Below are positions 1-12,061 of a DNA stretch of 64,000 nucleotides, one piece after another. Position 1 is the stretch's first letter; each line of letters opens with the position of its first letter. Location: NCBI GenBank assembly GCA_949361645.1, contig OX442434.1, positions 2,347,672-2,411,671 on the forward strand. The letters run 5' to 3'. The notes beneath the pieces were generated by a model. That model made no database searches, was not told the origin of the DNA, and saw nothing but the letters and a program-made list of their open reading frames with translations. The stretch is from Spongilla lacustris. Its lineage: Eukaryota > Porifera > Demospongiae > Spongillida > Spongillidae. A program made the position numbers and the translations under genes.

Positions 1-429
1 ATGAGTCCACATGCGCACGAGTACACATGTGCACGAATCAAAATGAAGTGCCGGTGTTGTTCGCACAACCATAGGAGCGGAGCCATACGCTTGCAAAGGG
101 AGCATCTTTGGTAGTTCACTTGAGAAGAATAATAGCCTTTCAAAACTGATTACCCCAAGCCGTAAATTCTAACGTTCTATTTAGCAGTTATGAAACGTTC
201 CATTGTGTACATAAAAATAAATAATAATAATAATGTCTGGTGCAGCATCTGCGGCACTGCTTGTTCTCTATTTTACTGGACAGCTTCTTTTGGGTCATTG
301 GAGAATCAAGTAACCTCATCAAAATAGAAATGACCTCTGCCGGGGAAGCACTTATCATTATCATTACAGTCTGTACCAGCCAGAGCAAGACTCAGAGCAG
401 TATCAGCCAGTAATGCTAATGGCTTTGGA
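1..429. other. No gene recognised; edge sequence
   Basis: No convincing exon is visible. A weak minus-strand reading between about 190 and 390 resembles the region upstream of the retroelement zinc knuckle seen elsewhere (for instance 2000-2100), so this may be more degraded LINE sequence. Confidence 0.4.
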
Positions 430-975
430 GCCTCAAGAGATGCAAATCCTATTAAAATGGTGGCTAGGTCTACCTATCTCCTCGGCTGACAGTAAATGTC
501 CCCTCTGCTCAAGTGCCCTTGCCACCACGCCCCCACACGTTGTTCTGGAGGTGACATCATTGCACGGCACAATAAGCTGAGAGACTGTTTTGCCAACCTG
601 TGCTCCAAAGCATGCTTATCTCCTCAACTGGAGAAAGGCCCACCCTGCGGCTTTTGTCATGCATCCAATTAATACAGACTTGATTCTGGAAGAAAGCTTG
701 GCTTCAGGCAACTCTGCAGAGGTTGGTGAGATTGCTAAGAATGATCAGATGTGTGCAAGGTTGGGCTGGGCATGCATTCCATTAGTGGTGGAGGTCTATG
801 GTGGTTGGGGATGTGAAGCCCAAGAATGTTTCTCTAGATTGAGTAAGAGGCTAGCCATGCAAGTGGGAATATGTGAAACTTAGGCACTGAGCCAAATGTA
901 CTGCCTGCTGGCTGTCACACTGACGAGGCAGAATGCAAGAGCCATTCTCCTCAGATGTGCCAGTGCTCCCCTTCA
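430..975 (+). mobile_element. LINE remnant, family A 3' end (endonuclease region)
   Basis: Translated pieces read KWWLGL, then a CPLC knuckle start, then GWACIPLVVEVYGGWGCEA and FSRLSKRLA. These are the diagnostic blocks of the C-terminal restriction-like endonuclease (RLE) region that recurs more than ten times in the first 20 kb. The reading frame changes at least once around 580-600 and lacks the PAD catalytic stretch. It is a dead 3' fragment with no reverse transcriptase left. Confidence 0.8.
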
Positions 976-1296
976 TGATTGTTAAACTTAATTGTTATTT
1001 AGGGTTATTGTATTTCATTATTACTATTGTTGTTTTTTTTTTAAATGCAAAGTTAAATTATCTATATCTAGTTGATACACAGTTGGATGTGGGAGTCAAC
1101 GCCTGAAAGGAGGGGGTTTAGTTAGGTCCACCTTATAGTGATATAGATTAGGAACTAAATGTGTATCAATTATTATTATCAAGTTATACATGTATAAATA
1201 GTAACAATACGGGTACACATAACATAAAGTTACCTACCACCTAGAATAACTAATGATACACTGCAAAAAAAAACACAAGTAGCAATATGTCCTGCT

Positions 1297-2295
1297 CTAT
1301 GGTGGTGGTGCTATCCTTGAAAGGATAGCCGTGGTATTGGCATTGGTACAAACCAGGTGAGCATTCAATCGGCCATAGATGTCATTGAGCACCACCGACT
1401 TTGGCTTGCATGTGGAGGTGGCAAGTCTTGAGGCGATAGAGATGATGGCAGAGGCCTCTTCACCCCAGGCTCCATATGATTCAGCCACCATGGGGACACA
1501 AACACACACCCAAGTTCAGAACATTTGGGGTCATTGGCCTGGTGTTTCCTTGCCTCTGTGACCTGAAGTCTAGGCCAATGCTCCTGCTTTCAAAAGGGTT
1601 AGAGGGTTTATAGTGGTGAGGTGATTGAGACATAAAGTGTTGCTGTTATGCCCAAGAACCAGTTATGTAGCAAGATGTCCACTAGGCAAGACTTTCTATG
1701 GTCACGAGTCATGTTGTTGCCCACTTACATCCGGACCCCTATGTGTGCTCAATGGCAGGTTTCCACCAGAATGTCCTTACCCTGTTGTGGCAGGAGACCA
1801 CATCTCCACCATGCTTGCATGGTGGCCAAGATGATGGAGAGCACCACTGGGGCACAGAGCACATTGGGAGCCCTCTGAAGTGTCGAGGCCAAGCCACCAC
1901 TTGATGGCAACCTGGAACACAGGAGGATCCAGGTGAAGTGCAAAGCTCTCAGTGGGGATTACAGACATCTAGGCTGAAGCACGGGGTGATGAGATGGATT
2001 CAGCAAATGGTTGAACAGATAGTCATCAAGCTTGGAGGACAGCTTATTTTGAGTAGGAGGGGAAAGAAGAGCAGTCTCAGCGGTGATGGCTTCCCCTGGG
2101 GAAACCAAGCTGTTGAAGAGCTCTATACCTTGAGACAGGTGGTGGACTGATTGAGATCCAAAGCCAGATGGACAAATGGAGGAGATGAAAGCTGCAGATA
2201 AGTGGCGAGCCAATGACCACAGGCCTGGGCCTCCTCTGCACAGGCTGAGCTGAGCTTGATCCCAGGCAATGTTGAAGGTGTCGACACCCATGCAC
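1297..2295 (-). mobile_element. LINE remnant, family A (RT thumb to C-terminus)
   Basis: Reading from 2295 downward, several frames give in order: the block following the reverse transcriptase (FNSLVSPGEAI), the FQVAIKWWLGLDTSEGSQC block, the CALC...GHH zinc knuckle, and finally the ESYGAWGEEA and YGRLNAHLV C-terminal blocks. Frame changes near 1960 and 1750 break it. The order matches the better preserved copy at 10616-11585. It is a 5'-truncated, decayed insertion. Confidence 0.8.
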
Positions 2296-2539
2296 TGACT
2301 GAAAACCCTATTACTATTATTAGTATTCCTATCTCACACCTACAGTACACATAATACACACTATCTACAACTATAACATGCACTGTTATTATTATTAAAC
2401 AGTGGATACAAGAATGCAAGAATACATGAACGTGTACATTATTATACATGTATTATTATACTATTGACACATTATTTATATATGCACATAATAACTACTA
2501 CTATGCATGTAAACAAATGCACTAGCACACTTCAGCTCC

Positions 2540-2705
2540 TGCGCATTTTTGCTCTGCGCTCTTGCACCTTTTTGTTCCCGGCTCGAGCTCATTTTTGTTC
2601 TCGGCTCGTGCTCATTTTTGTTCTCGGCTCGTACCCATTTTTGCTCTCAGTCTCCAATCGTTGCTCGTACGCGCGACCTTAGCCGACCTACCGGGCCACC
2701 GTATT
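2540..2705. repeat. Tandem repeat next to a fold-back-type terminus
   Basis: About four 22-bp units of the type GGCTCGTGCTCATTTTTGTTCT are followed at 2679-2703 by GCGCGACC and ACCGGGCCACCGTA. The same terminus closes both ends of the fold-back element at 4982-5726, where it is also bordered by short tandem repeats of a different sequence. This looks like a solo end of a related element. Confidence 0.5.
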
Positions 2706-3179
2706 AAAAACATCAGGATTATAACGCTTTCTATCATACTGCTCTTTTTTTCTGGTCTGTGCTGCAGCAATGTTCATCTTAACCATTTCAGTCCAAAACA
2801 CCTCATTACTTCAAAAGGAGTGAATTTTGAAGACTCATGTTTCGATGTATTGTATGCAAATTAACAAACACTCCAAGTAGTCTTCTTTCTGTTCTTTAGC
2901 ATATTTTACTAGCATCTTCTGCACACTTTGGTTGAATCATTCATCTAAGCCGTTTGCCTAGCTGTTGAAAAATAATAATTTTAAATGTATAATGTTGTAT
3001 AGGTATAGTACAATAACCTGAGGGCGATATGCATGCATGGTGCTGTAAGTCGATGGTCCACATTAAGAAGGGTCATTAATTCACTTAGTTATAACTCTTC
3101 GGATTCCAAACTTCATAAAAAAAAAAATAGAACTTAATATAAATCTCCTTACACAATGCGCATGTTTATACAAACCTAA

Positions 3180-3412
3180 AAAGAGCTTCAGAGATATAAC
3201 AGGCCTCTTTGGTTCTACATGGAATTGCTTACTAAAGTAATCAGCAATTGTAAGTATACATTTAAATAGCGACTTCCTTGTTTTGAAGGTGTATGAAATG
3301 GTCCCACAAAATCAATACCTAAGTGGTACCATGGAGAGACTACAGTCACAGGATGAAGTTCTGGCAAGGCAATATTGATCTTTGTGTTGACCCTCTGACA
3401 TACATGCATCAG
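3180..3412 (-). mobile_element. Ty3/Gypsy-type integrase fragment
   Basis: The minus strand encodes CQRVNTK, then LHPVTVVSPWYHLGIDFVGPF and SKQGSRYLNVY (3409 down to 3215). The W-x-x-[LI]-G-[IM]-D-F-x-G-P-F pattern is the start of the retroviral-type integrase core, whose first catalytic aspartate is in GIDFVGPF. Only about 70 residues remain; neither the rest of the core nor LTRs were recognised. It could also derive from a domesticated integrase, but nothing supports that here. Confidence 0.7.
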
Positions 3413-4358
3413 TGATATATCACAAGTGTGAACCTATATGCATATCTAACTTGCAGGGATTGTTGGCCTGCATGGCTTTGAAGGCCTAGGACAGCTAGAA
3501 GGGAGGCTGAAAGAATTAATAACTAGTGATATCATTCAAGTTCAGTACGAAGCATGTATATACCTAACCGGTAAGAAGTCCTAGCTGCATGGTCAGTACT
3601 GTGATAGAATCATCTACAATTAAAGGAGTGCCTTATTTTGCATGAGTGAAGTTTAGCACACTTACATTATTTTTGCTCCTGACACCTCTTTCGCCTAGCT
3701 ATAGCTATACCGTATACAATGTCACTAAAACGGGTCTTTAAAAAGACAAGCCTTTAGGCTAAACGTGACGAATACACTTAATTTTACATACGAGACCGTG
3801 TTGGATACTAGTAAAAATACAAAATAAATTGATTTGATTTGATTTGATTTGATTGATTGCATACATATAAACACACATATACATATGCAAAAAGGTAAGT
3901 AGTGGCACGATGTGTACGTGCACTTACAAACTGCCTAAACATGGAAAGGGATATAACGTACAAAAGGGTGATAGGTCAACAGATCTAAGTAAATTTAAGC
4001 TGGCTGTGCAAGAATCCTTGTTGCTGAACTTAAAACATGCAATACCTCATTATACCTGATACGCCGTTATGTTATAAGGTTTCGGGCTAAAATTAGCAAA
4101 AGAATTCATAGCCATGCAATTGTAATATAAACAGGTTCAACCGTCTATTGTTTCAATTTAGTCGCGGGTTGCACAAGCAGAAATATTCGAAAAAGCCGGC
4201 CGAAAGTTAAAAATGGCAAGTCGTTTCTGTATATGCGACCTGCATGACATGCGTGCATGCATGTGTGTGGTGCTGCTTGCGTGCGCATTTGCAAGCAGTC
4301 CGGGGAATCCACCATTCACCAGGACCTTCTGTTCCTCGCATGCATGCAGCTCGCAACA
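3413..4358. other. No gene recognised
   Basis: AT-rich sequence with a short (TTGAT) repeat near 3832-3858 and no exon-like reading. The last 100 bases precede the cystine-knot gene and probably hold its 5' untranslated region. Confidence 0.4.
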
Positions 4359-4784
4359 ATGTCGAAACTGACCGTTTTCATCGTAGCCATGGAGTTACTC
4401 TATATGCAGGCGAATGCTAACAGGCTTCGCCGCTTCAACTCGTCAACTCCAGATGATACTCCTCATTACAACTCCAGCTCTACAACTTCTACGCCCGCGA
4501 GATGTTTGAAGACTTGGGTGGACGTTCCGGTCAATTCTACTCGACAGGGATGCTCGCAAGGCATTCTAACTGCAGTTCCGGTTTGTGCAGGTGCTTGCAA
4601 CTCGTTTTCTGTATACACAAAATCTTTTCCGTACAAGTCGTCTTACTGCTCTTGTTGTCAGCCGACAGTGTACCGGATGTCTGAACGAAAGGTAGATTTT
4701 GTGTGTAACGGACACACAGAGACAGTAGCATTTCATGTTGCAGCAGTAGTTTCATGCGACTGCAGCGCGTGTGGACTGGTGTAG
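4359..4784 (+). CDS. Secreted cystine-knot (CTCK-like) protein
   Basis: A single-exon open frame of 141 residues. The chosen start gives a short signal peptide (MSKLTVFIVAMELLYMQANA); an in-frame ATG lies upstream at 4257 but would bury the hydrophobic segment. The mature part begins with a Ser/Thr/Asn-rich stretch having three N-glycosylation sequons (Asn27, Asn38, Asn59). It continues into a domain with eleven cysteines (49, 65, 76, 80, 97, 99, 100, 116, 133, 135, 138). C-x-G-x-C (CAGAC, 76-80), the CSCCQPT block and the final C-D-C-x-x-C match the C-terminal cystine knot of glycoprotein-hormone, bursicon, DAN and mucin/VWF tails. The protein is probably secreted, perhaps as a disulfide-linked dimer. 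Which subfamily it belongs to cannot be decided by eye. It stands alone among transposon debris and shows no damage. Confidence 0.75.
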   Translation: MSKLTVFIVAMELLYMQANANRLRRFNSSTPDDTPHYNSSSTTSTPARCLKTWVDVPVNSTRQGCSQGILTAVPVCAGACNSFSVYTKSFPYKSSYCSCCQPTVYRMSERKVDFVCNGHTETVAFHVAAVVSCDCSACGLV

Positions 4785-4981
4785 TTCCAAAAAGAACTCT
4801 GGGCCACATGTATTACATTGCATTAATAATTTTGTGTATCTAACTATATGCATGCCAGGCATTGCCATGCACATGCACATTTAAGGAGATTCCTAGCTTC
4901 ACCGCCGCTGTTTAAAGCAGTTTGGGGAGGCCTATATCCTGGGAACGATCAAATTAGCTGTGGCCAACTTCGCCAGCCTGT

Positions 4982-5726
4982 TACGGTGGCCCGGTAGGTC
5001 GCGCACTAAGACAGTTGCGCCACGCACTACTTGAAGTTTGCACCGCGCACTAGTTGAGATTTGCACCGCGTAGTTGAGGTTTGCACCGCGCACTAGTCCG
5101 GGTTTGCACCGCGCACTAATTGAGGTTTGCACCCAGCACTAGTTGAGGTTAGCACAGCGCACTAGTCGAGATTTGCACTGCGCACTGACTATGGGATGGC
5201 GAATGGTTTGGTTACGTCACTAGCTATTAAAGCGGCTATTAACAAACAGTTCGAAGTTCTAATGTTCTAATGCTGCACCGAAACGATCCAGAGGTCTTTC
5301 GTTGCCTCCAATATACTAGTTGGGCGTAGCCTGACCTTCGCGTTTTGGCGGAAGGTCGGGTATCTAATCAAGCCCATACCAGGTACACATACCCGACCTT
5401 CTCCCAAAACGCGAAGGTCAGGCTACGCCCAACTAGTATATTGGAGGCATCGAAAGACTTCTGGATCGTTTCGGTGCAGTATTAGAACATTAGAACGTCG
5501 AACTGTTTGTTACTAGCCGCTTTAATAGTTAGTGACGTAACCAAACCATTCGCCATCCCATAGTCAGTGCGCGGTGCAAACCTCAACTAGTGCGCGGTGC
5601 AAATCTCAACTAGGGCGATCTCAACTAGTGCGCTGTGCACGGTGCAAACCTCAACTAGTGCGCGGTGCAAACTTCAAGTAGTGCGTGGCGCAACTGTCTT
5701 AGTGCGCGACCTACCGGGCCACCGTA
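4982..5726. mobile_element. Large fold-back element (inverted repeat)
   Basis: The left end TACGGTGGCCCGGTAGGTCG reappears as its reverse complement at 5702-5726, and the match extends inward through nearly the whole element to a short loop around 5360-5390. Each arm contains several 22-24-bp tandem units of the form GTTTGCACCGCGCACTAGTT, with more units in the left arm. No coding capacity. It resembles Foldback-type non-autonomous elements with repeat-filled arms; the family assignment is inferred. Confidence 0.85.
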
Positions 5727-5943
5727 GCCCAGGCTGTATATAATGAACCATGCCCCTACATAATACTAAACCAGTTCCGCTTCGCGGTACGCGGCATAAC
5801 TTAATTTTAAAGCTTAACTAAATTACATAATAATGATAACAATAATATTATATCATTAAATTGCACTGCATTACTGATAACATGCACGCAAGTCATGAAG
5901 GAAGAAAATCCCTTGCCAGTCTGGCAATGGAATAAGGTTAATT

Positions 5944-6811
5944 CATAGATTGATGACCTAACGTAACGGGATTGGCAACGCAATACATTGAACTTGACGT
6001 ATGATCGTTTCACCGTATATGACGTCATCATAGACTGACAGAAGTCAGACTTAGCTGTAGATGTAAATGGGCCACCCTAACGTTCTTCCAGTAGGAGATA
6101 TCAATGGAATAGGTCCAGGATTTCTGTTCTCATTCTTTCGCCTCACCGATAAGCGACTTTGCCGATACATACTGCTTAATACATTGACTGATTGACCTCT
6201 TTTTGAAAAATCATATCTTTGTGATCCTTCCATAAAATAGAGTGAAACAAAGTGCATGCAAAGCTTCAACTACTATTGAAACTATTGGACTATTGAACAC
6301 GAAAGGAACTATGGTTACTACTTCAGTAGGATCCGACAAAGATAGGCACTTAAATTCACTTGGTTTGACTTAGAAAGTAGCGTAACTTTTTTAGTAAAGG
6401 TCTGGCTGTTGTAAAATCAAAACCATGCAAAACGTCGATCTTTATAGTAGCCTTTGCGCTCTATCTCAAGCCTGTACGCTATCTTCTGTGTGTACAAGAG
6501 TCAAACAAAACATTGTGCTTCACGCGCGCTAGCGGTTTACAAAGGTTTCGACAAACATAGGCACGAAGCGAAATGAGTAGAAATGAATCCAACTCGTTAT
6601 AATCAATGGTACAGGCACTGACTACAGTTTAAGACCTTGTAGTAACGTTGAAGTCCCGATTTGTTCTCGATCTCCTTCGATTTGTTCACACATATCCAAC
6701 TAAAAGGGGCGGAAAGTAATTATATTCATGAGAAACTATCATTGTGACAAACATATCAATACTATTGTATAGCGCATTGCCAATCCCGTTACGTTAGGTC
6801 ATCAATCTATG
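5944..6811. mobile_element. Non-autonomous DNA transposon with 7-bp TSD
   Basis: The left terminus CATAGATTGATGACCTAACG is mirrored by the reverse complement ending at 6811, with about 35 bp of nearly perfect terminal inverted repeat. The flanks carry the same 7 bases, GTTAATT, at 5937-5943 and 6812-6818, a target-site duplication. The 868-bp interior has no credible transposase. The terminal CATAGAT is shared with the two tiny palindromes at 27001 and 38163. Confidence 0.85.
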
Positions 6812-6818
6812 GTTAATT

Positions 6819-8571
6819 AGATATAATATTATGTATTGCAATTGATCGATGTTTCATGCACAAATATAACGTACACCGCGCGCAAAAATCCTTTATATGG
6901 TCACTGATATATCAAAAGGTGCGTGGGGACGAGTAATTAATAACTGGTATCGAGTACATACTACACGTGTACGGTATGCAGGAGAGAGGGGTTGATGCAT
7001 GTATTCAAGCAGAGAGAAAGGGTAAATCCATATACTCGGCCAGTTAACACAGATTCGATCAAAGGTTATACATGTATAGCCGGGATGATGTATCCTACTG
7101 CATGTGTATAGTCCTATTTGCACACTGTTATGTTCAGTGTGTCTGTGCACGAGGTATATATATATAAATAATATTATGTAATATATATATATATAATATA
7201 TATATATAATTATATACAATTATATATGTTATCCCTATTCTATATATTACTCAGCACATACATGCAGCTTGTTTTTAACTTGTTTACAAAGATTGACACA
7301 TGCAGCATGCAGATAATGGTATAATATTATATAACCCGGTATAATGGCAAAAACAGAACCTTTTTTAATAAAAGAGAATCAGCAGGCGAGTCTGGCCGGG
7401 AGACTCAACTCAGCAGGGCGTTGATTAGTTGTGACCACTGGGGTAAGCCACTAATTACTGCTACTATGCAGTTAATTTACTTGTGTACACCTCAAAGAGG
7501 ATGAAATGCGGGCTCATATCGCGGTAAAAGACTATGTCTGCGTCACAGCAGCAAAACCATTACTACATGTTATGTCATCCATACAAAATGACACGTGCGT
7601 TATTCATTGGCTATATCCCTGGCTAACCACGTAATTGAACTTTAGCGAGCGTATACAACAACGTTGTTTGATTCCATTGAGGTTAACTAATCATCATTTA
7701 ACCACTTATGGATATGAGACACTGAAGGCAAGTGATTTGTACAGCAATTAAGACGATGAACAATACAAATTTGACTTAAATTTGTCACATGCAGTAAACT
7801 AGTGTATGTTGTCCCAATTTAAATTATAGTCATGCATTATGTTAGGGAGATATCTGATTAGCATGTAACACTTATGTGGACATGAATCTTGAATGCATGT
7901 ATCCATCCATATCCACATAGCCCATATTGGGGGGGGGGAGATTGTGCAAATGAGACCTTTCTCTCAAATCATCATTAACTACTGGCTTTCCTGATTAGCC
8001 TATACTTCACTCGTGACCACAAGCACCATCCCCTTGTTCTAAATGTGTTTCAAGTATGTAGACCTATAGAAACTATAGTCCCACATCGATAGCCTGGTGG
8101 CAGTAGAGCCTACATTCTGCATGTGCTGTCGTTATTTTTCAGTGTAGCATCCTTTTAAAAATACAAACAGTCGCCTAACATATAAATTATCATTGATGCT
8201 GATGTTATTATTACATGGTCCTCTGTCATGGTACTGATATGATACCCTTGTGATTATATGGCCACAGTCGATGATGTAATCCTAACTTCTGTGTGAAGTG
8301 GGCCCTGTGATAATATGGCCTCCAGTAATGACATAGCCCTCTCTTGTGTTGAACATGAGCCCCCTGTGAATTGCACAAGCCCCTCATTGCAGGTGATAAT
8401 ATGACCCGCCCCCACCCTGATGTAAGGATGACCATTGATGTCTTACTGCACTTAAAAACACAACCTCTATTTATTCCTCTGCAAGTTATCACTCTATATG
8501 TTCCGTAGATCAACGTATAAATCAAATGGAGGATATATTGAGAGTATGGCATAAGTAGTTCAATACTACCC
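6819..8571. other. No gene recognised; AT-rich intergenic DNA
   Basis: Contains an (AT)n-rich tract at about 7155-7225 and otherwise no exon-like reading or repeat that I could assign. Confidence 0.5.

Positions 8572-8602
<31 letters not shown>
8572..8602. repeat. Poly-C homopolymer run
   Basis: An uninterrupted run of about 30 C residues. Runs of this length are prone to sequencing and replication errors, so the exact length is uncertain. Confidence 0.9.
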
Positions 8603-8986
8603 AGGTAAAGATGGGGATCAGTTGGTACTTCTTTTTGAACGGATACTGTGAAGCTTCAACAAAAAAAAAAAATCATAGTCTCATTGGTTGGTTCGCAGAG
8701 ACTAATCGAAACAAAACTACTTTTTTTAAAAATACACTAGTCTACATATTTACATCTCAGTTTCAATGAAATCATTGCTCATTCAACCTAAGCAGATCGA
8801 TCATATGTCTGGGAAAACTGCAGCTTGAAGTTAGCATGGGATCAAAGGGGCATGTAATCATGCAGCATCCAGACCTCATAAGCAGTGAATCTGTTAATGC
8901 AAGGTTACCTATAGTATGTTAGCCAAACCATCTATTATTTTAAATTCTGTCTGTACAGCTGTGTCATATTTATTAATTTGGCATTG

Positions 8987-9327
<341 letters not shown>

Positions 9328-9635
9328 CTATTGCATTGTGAAATAAAACTCTATCATTGTCCACAAATCCTACTCTTTAATTCTTATTATCTTGTCAGAG
9401 TTATATTATAGTCACTCTTTTATTAGCTGTACATTTCACAGATCAATGCATGTGATTGTTAGCTTTGTGGTTCCTCAACTCAGTGGCCCGATTGCATTGT
9501 ATTATAATAATTATAATGTTGTATTATTAAAAGTCGTTATTATGATTTTACACATTACAAGAGGATATTTTTTTAATATATGTATGTGTGTAATATAAAT
9601 AAACTAATACATACATACATAGAATACTGAATGAA

Positions 9636-10240
9636 TTAATTAATATGCATCACTGTCCTAAAAACAAGGCAATCTTCGCTAGCAAAGGTGCCCAGGACTG
9701 AGACAGCATTACCTCGCTGTACAGCTACAGCGAGGCATTGAAGTAGATATGGAAAGAACTGCACTTTCCCTAACACCTTACGAACATGACAAGCAAGATC
9801 CTTTAGGAATGAAAGAGTCTGTTTTCCAAACACACCTGATGTTTCTATGACAACTGGAGTAAACAGATACATATTGGGGTCCATATTTGAGTATTTGTCG
9901 GATTTCCTTCTCTCAGCTTGGTCAGCAACTGCCCCTGCCTCCTGTGATGCAACTCTGCTATAAGAAGGTGCATAAGTGTCCCCACATGTTACATCCCATA
10001 CAAGATGTTTTCCACATTTCCAAGGAACCAAAGTAGCACCATCTGGCCTCTTACCATCAGAACAAGAGATTCCACTGGGTTCAAGTCGTGATGGAATTCG
10101 AGATGCCCCTAAATGATATCATCCAAAGAACTATGACGGTGATAACGACCTTGGCTTCGGACACAACTAAGGCCATGGGTGGCAAAGGCAGTGACATCAC
10201 AACCACAGTGATGGCAACAATGTGGTTTACAAAATGCCAA
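9636..10240 (-). mobile_element. LINE remnant, family B (zinc knuckle and RLE)
   Basis: From 10240 downward the minus strand reads CCHCGCDV...HGLSC (a CCHC knuckle). After a frame break at about 10110 it reads GKRPDGATLVPWKCGKHLVW, then DVTCGDTYAPSY, KYSN, FTPVVIETSGVFG and AVAVQRGNAVSVLG. The order knuckle, RPDG, WDVTC is the PD-(D/E)xK-type endonuclease region of RLE-bearing LINEs, but the residues clearly differ from family A. The frameshift makes it non-functional. A second scrap of this family is at 59160-59290. Confidence 0.75.
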
Positions 10241-10241
10241 A

Positions 10242-10278
<37 letters not shown>

Positions 10279-10282
10279 TATT
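10240..10282. repeat. (TTA)n microsatellite
   Basis: A run of about 13 TTA units. The same trinucleotide abuts many LINE ends in this window, as expected for LINE tails made of simple repeat. Confidence 0.9.
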
Positions 10283-10327
10283 ATATAGCAGATACATAAT
10301 ATAGCAAGCATGTAACACAAAAACAGT

Positions 10328-10600
10328 TCAAAGGGGCTCGATCCTACTAAGGATGGCCGATGCCACTGATTTTACAAGGCAGGTGTTAAGTCTGCCATAC
10401 AGGTCATGAATGACGACAGACTTTGGCTTGGAGCAGGTGATTGCTAGCCGCGATGCCAACTGAGCAAAACTCTTCACAGCCTCTTGACCCCACGCACCAT
10501 AGGTCTCAACAACCAAAGGGATACAAGCCCATCCTAAATCCTCACACTTGCCATCATTGCAGTTATGCTTCCTTATCTCAGAGGCCTCAGCAGCTACTCT
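10328..10600 (-). mobile_element. LINE remnant, family A C-terminal tip
   Basis: The minus strand encodes WACIPLVVETYGAWGQEAVK, FAQLASRLA and VIHDLYGRLNTCLV, ending near IEPL. Only the final 80 or so codons of family A remain, and it ends just after the (TTA)n run: a short 5'-truncated insertion. Confidence 0.8.
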
Positions 10601-10615
10601 TATTAATTATTATTT

Positions 10616-11585
10616 TTTAATTGTTATTAATATTAATTCATATTGGATTGATACAGTACAAACATGACACAGACACATGATATGCACAAAACAAGTTGCT
10701 AGCCTACCGAAGCTCAGGAGGAGGTATGGACCTGGACAGGATGCGGTGGCATTGGTCCTGACAAGATTCATGCTCAACCTCCCGTACAGCTCATGGATGA
10801 CCACTGACTTTGACTTTCCCAATGATGTAGCCAAACGGGACCCAAGTTTAGAAAAGAAATCCCTAGCCGTCAAACCCCATGCCCCATAAGACTCCGCAAC
10901 AACCGGGACACATACCCAACCCAAATCAGCACACTTGCCCGTGTTGGCTTTAAGCTTTCTCTCCTCGGTAGCCTTAGCTGCTGCGCCAGCCATCACTCCC
11001 GCTTCCAGAAGGGTAAGTGGGTTAAGCGGAGAAGTAACGGATAGGTCCACAGCCGCAGGCTTGCCCATGCACCAGTGAGGGATGAGGATGTCTGCTGGAC
11101 GTGTGTTGCTGTGGTCGGGAGTAAGGTTATGGCCTACTTCTAAATGGACACTAAGATGGGCACGGCGACAGGACTCGGCCACAATATCCCGAAGCCTGTT
11201 ATGGCGATAGACAACATCCCCACCATGCTTGCATGTTGTGGCATGATGGCCAAGAGGATCGAGACTTTTTTCAGGACACAGTGCACATTGGGCATCACCA
11301 GAAGTGTCTAAACCTAGCCACCACTTGACAGCAACTTGAAATTGTGATGGTTCAAGGTGGAGCCCCTGGCGCTCACACGGTGGCATTGATAACCAGGAGG
11401 CTGCATGAGGTGACGAGACGGACAGCAAACGAGCCTTGTTTGCAACAGTAGAAGCTTCTATGAGGGAACTGAGAAGTTGGTTATCGAGCTTCTCTGATAA
11501 CTTGCCCTGAGAGATAGCCGATGACAGGAAGTCCTCAAACTTAATGCTGTCCTCAGCAGGGACTAACTGATTAAAATTTATTTTT
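10616..11585 (-). mobile_element. LINE remnant, family A, best-preserved RLE region
   Basis: One open frame runs from 11580 to about 10613. In order it shows FQVAVKWWLGLDTSGDAQC; a zinc knuckle with CALC, LGHHATTC and the RHNRLRD helix; RPADILIPHW with DLSVTSPL, which fits the PD-(D/E)xK catalytic core; then CVPVVAESYGAWG and YGRLSMNLVRTNAT. Knuckle plus RHN plus PAD/D-x-S-V-T is characteristic of the restriction-like endonuclease of R2/CRE/NeSL-type LINEs. The reverse transcriptase is missing upstream and the tail frame has drifted, so it is a truncated pseudogene, but it is the best reference for the other fragments. Confidence 0.85.
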
Positions 11586-11616
<31 letters not shown>

Positions 11617-11687
11617 CAATTACAAATACACATATGTATCAATAACATAAACAAAGTGAAATCACGAGGGAGTCCTAAACTAAAGTT

Positions 11688-11940
11688 TTTTAACCCTCTG
11701 GGGTCTGGGTGCCGACACGTGAAAGTAAGGCCCTGGCTGCGCAGCGAACCAAAGTGAGGTTGAGTCGTTGGTAAATGCTGACCAAGGCTTTGGACTTGCT
11801 GCAATGTAGCTGTAAGGCCAGCCGAGCTGCTAGACGAGAGAAGGAGTCCCTGGCTTCTGTTCCCCAGCACCCATAGGTCTCGACGGCCAGTGGAATGCAA
11901 ACCCACCCCAAGGCCCTGCACTTGGGGTCGTTGGATTATT
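11688..11940 (-). mobile_element. LINE remnant, family A C-terminal tip
   Basis: Encodes GWVCIPLAVETYGCWGTEAR, FSRLAARLALQL and IYQRLNLTLVRCAARALLSR. It is one of the subtype with IYQRLNLTL, closer to the insertion at 51009 than to the 10616 copy. 5'-truncated. Confidence 0.8.
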
Positions 11941-12061
11941 ATCATTAACATGATTATAAAACACGGAACATATAACAGTCAGAATATATATATATAATAT
12001 AATTATTATATAATAATATTATATATATATATTATATATATATATATGTAACCACCTAATC

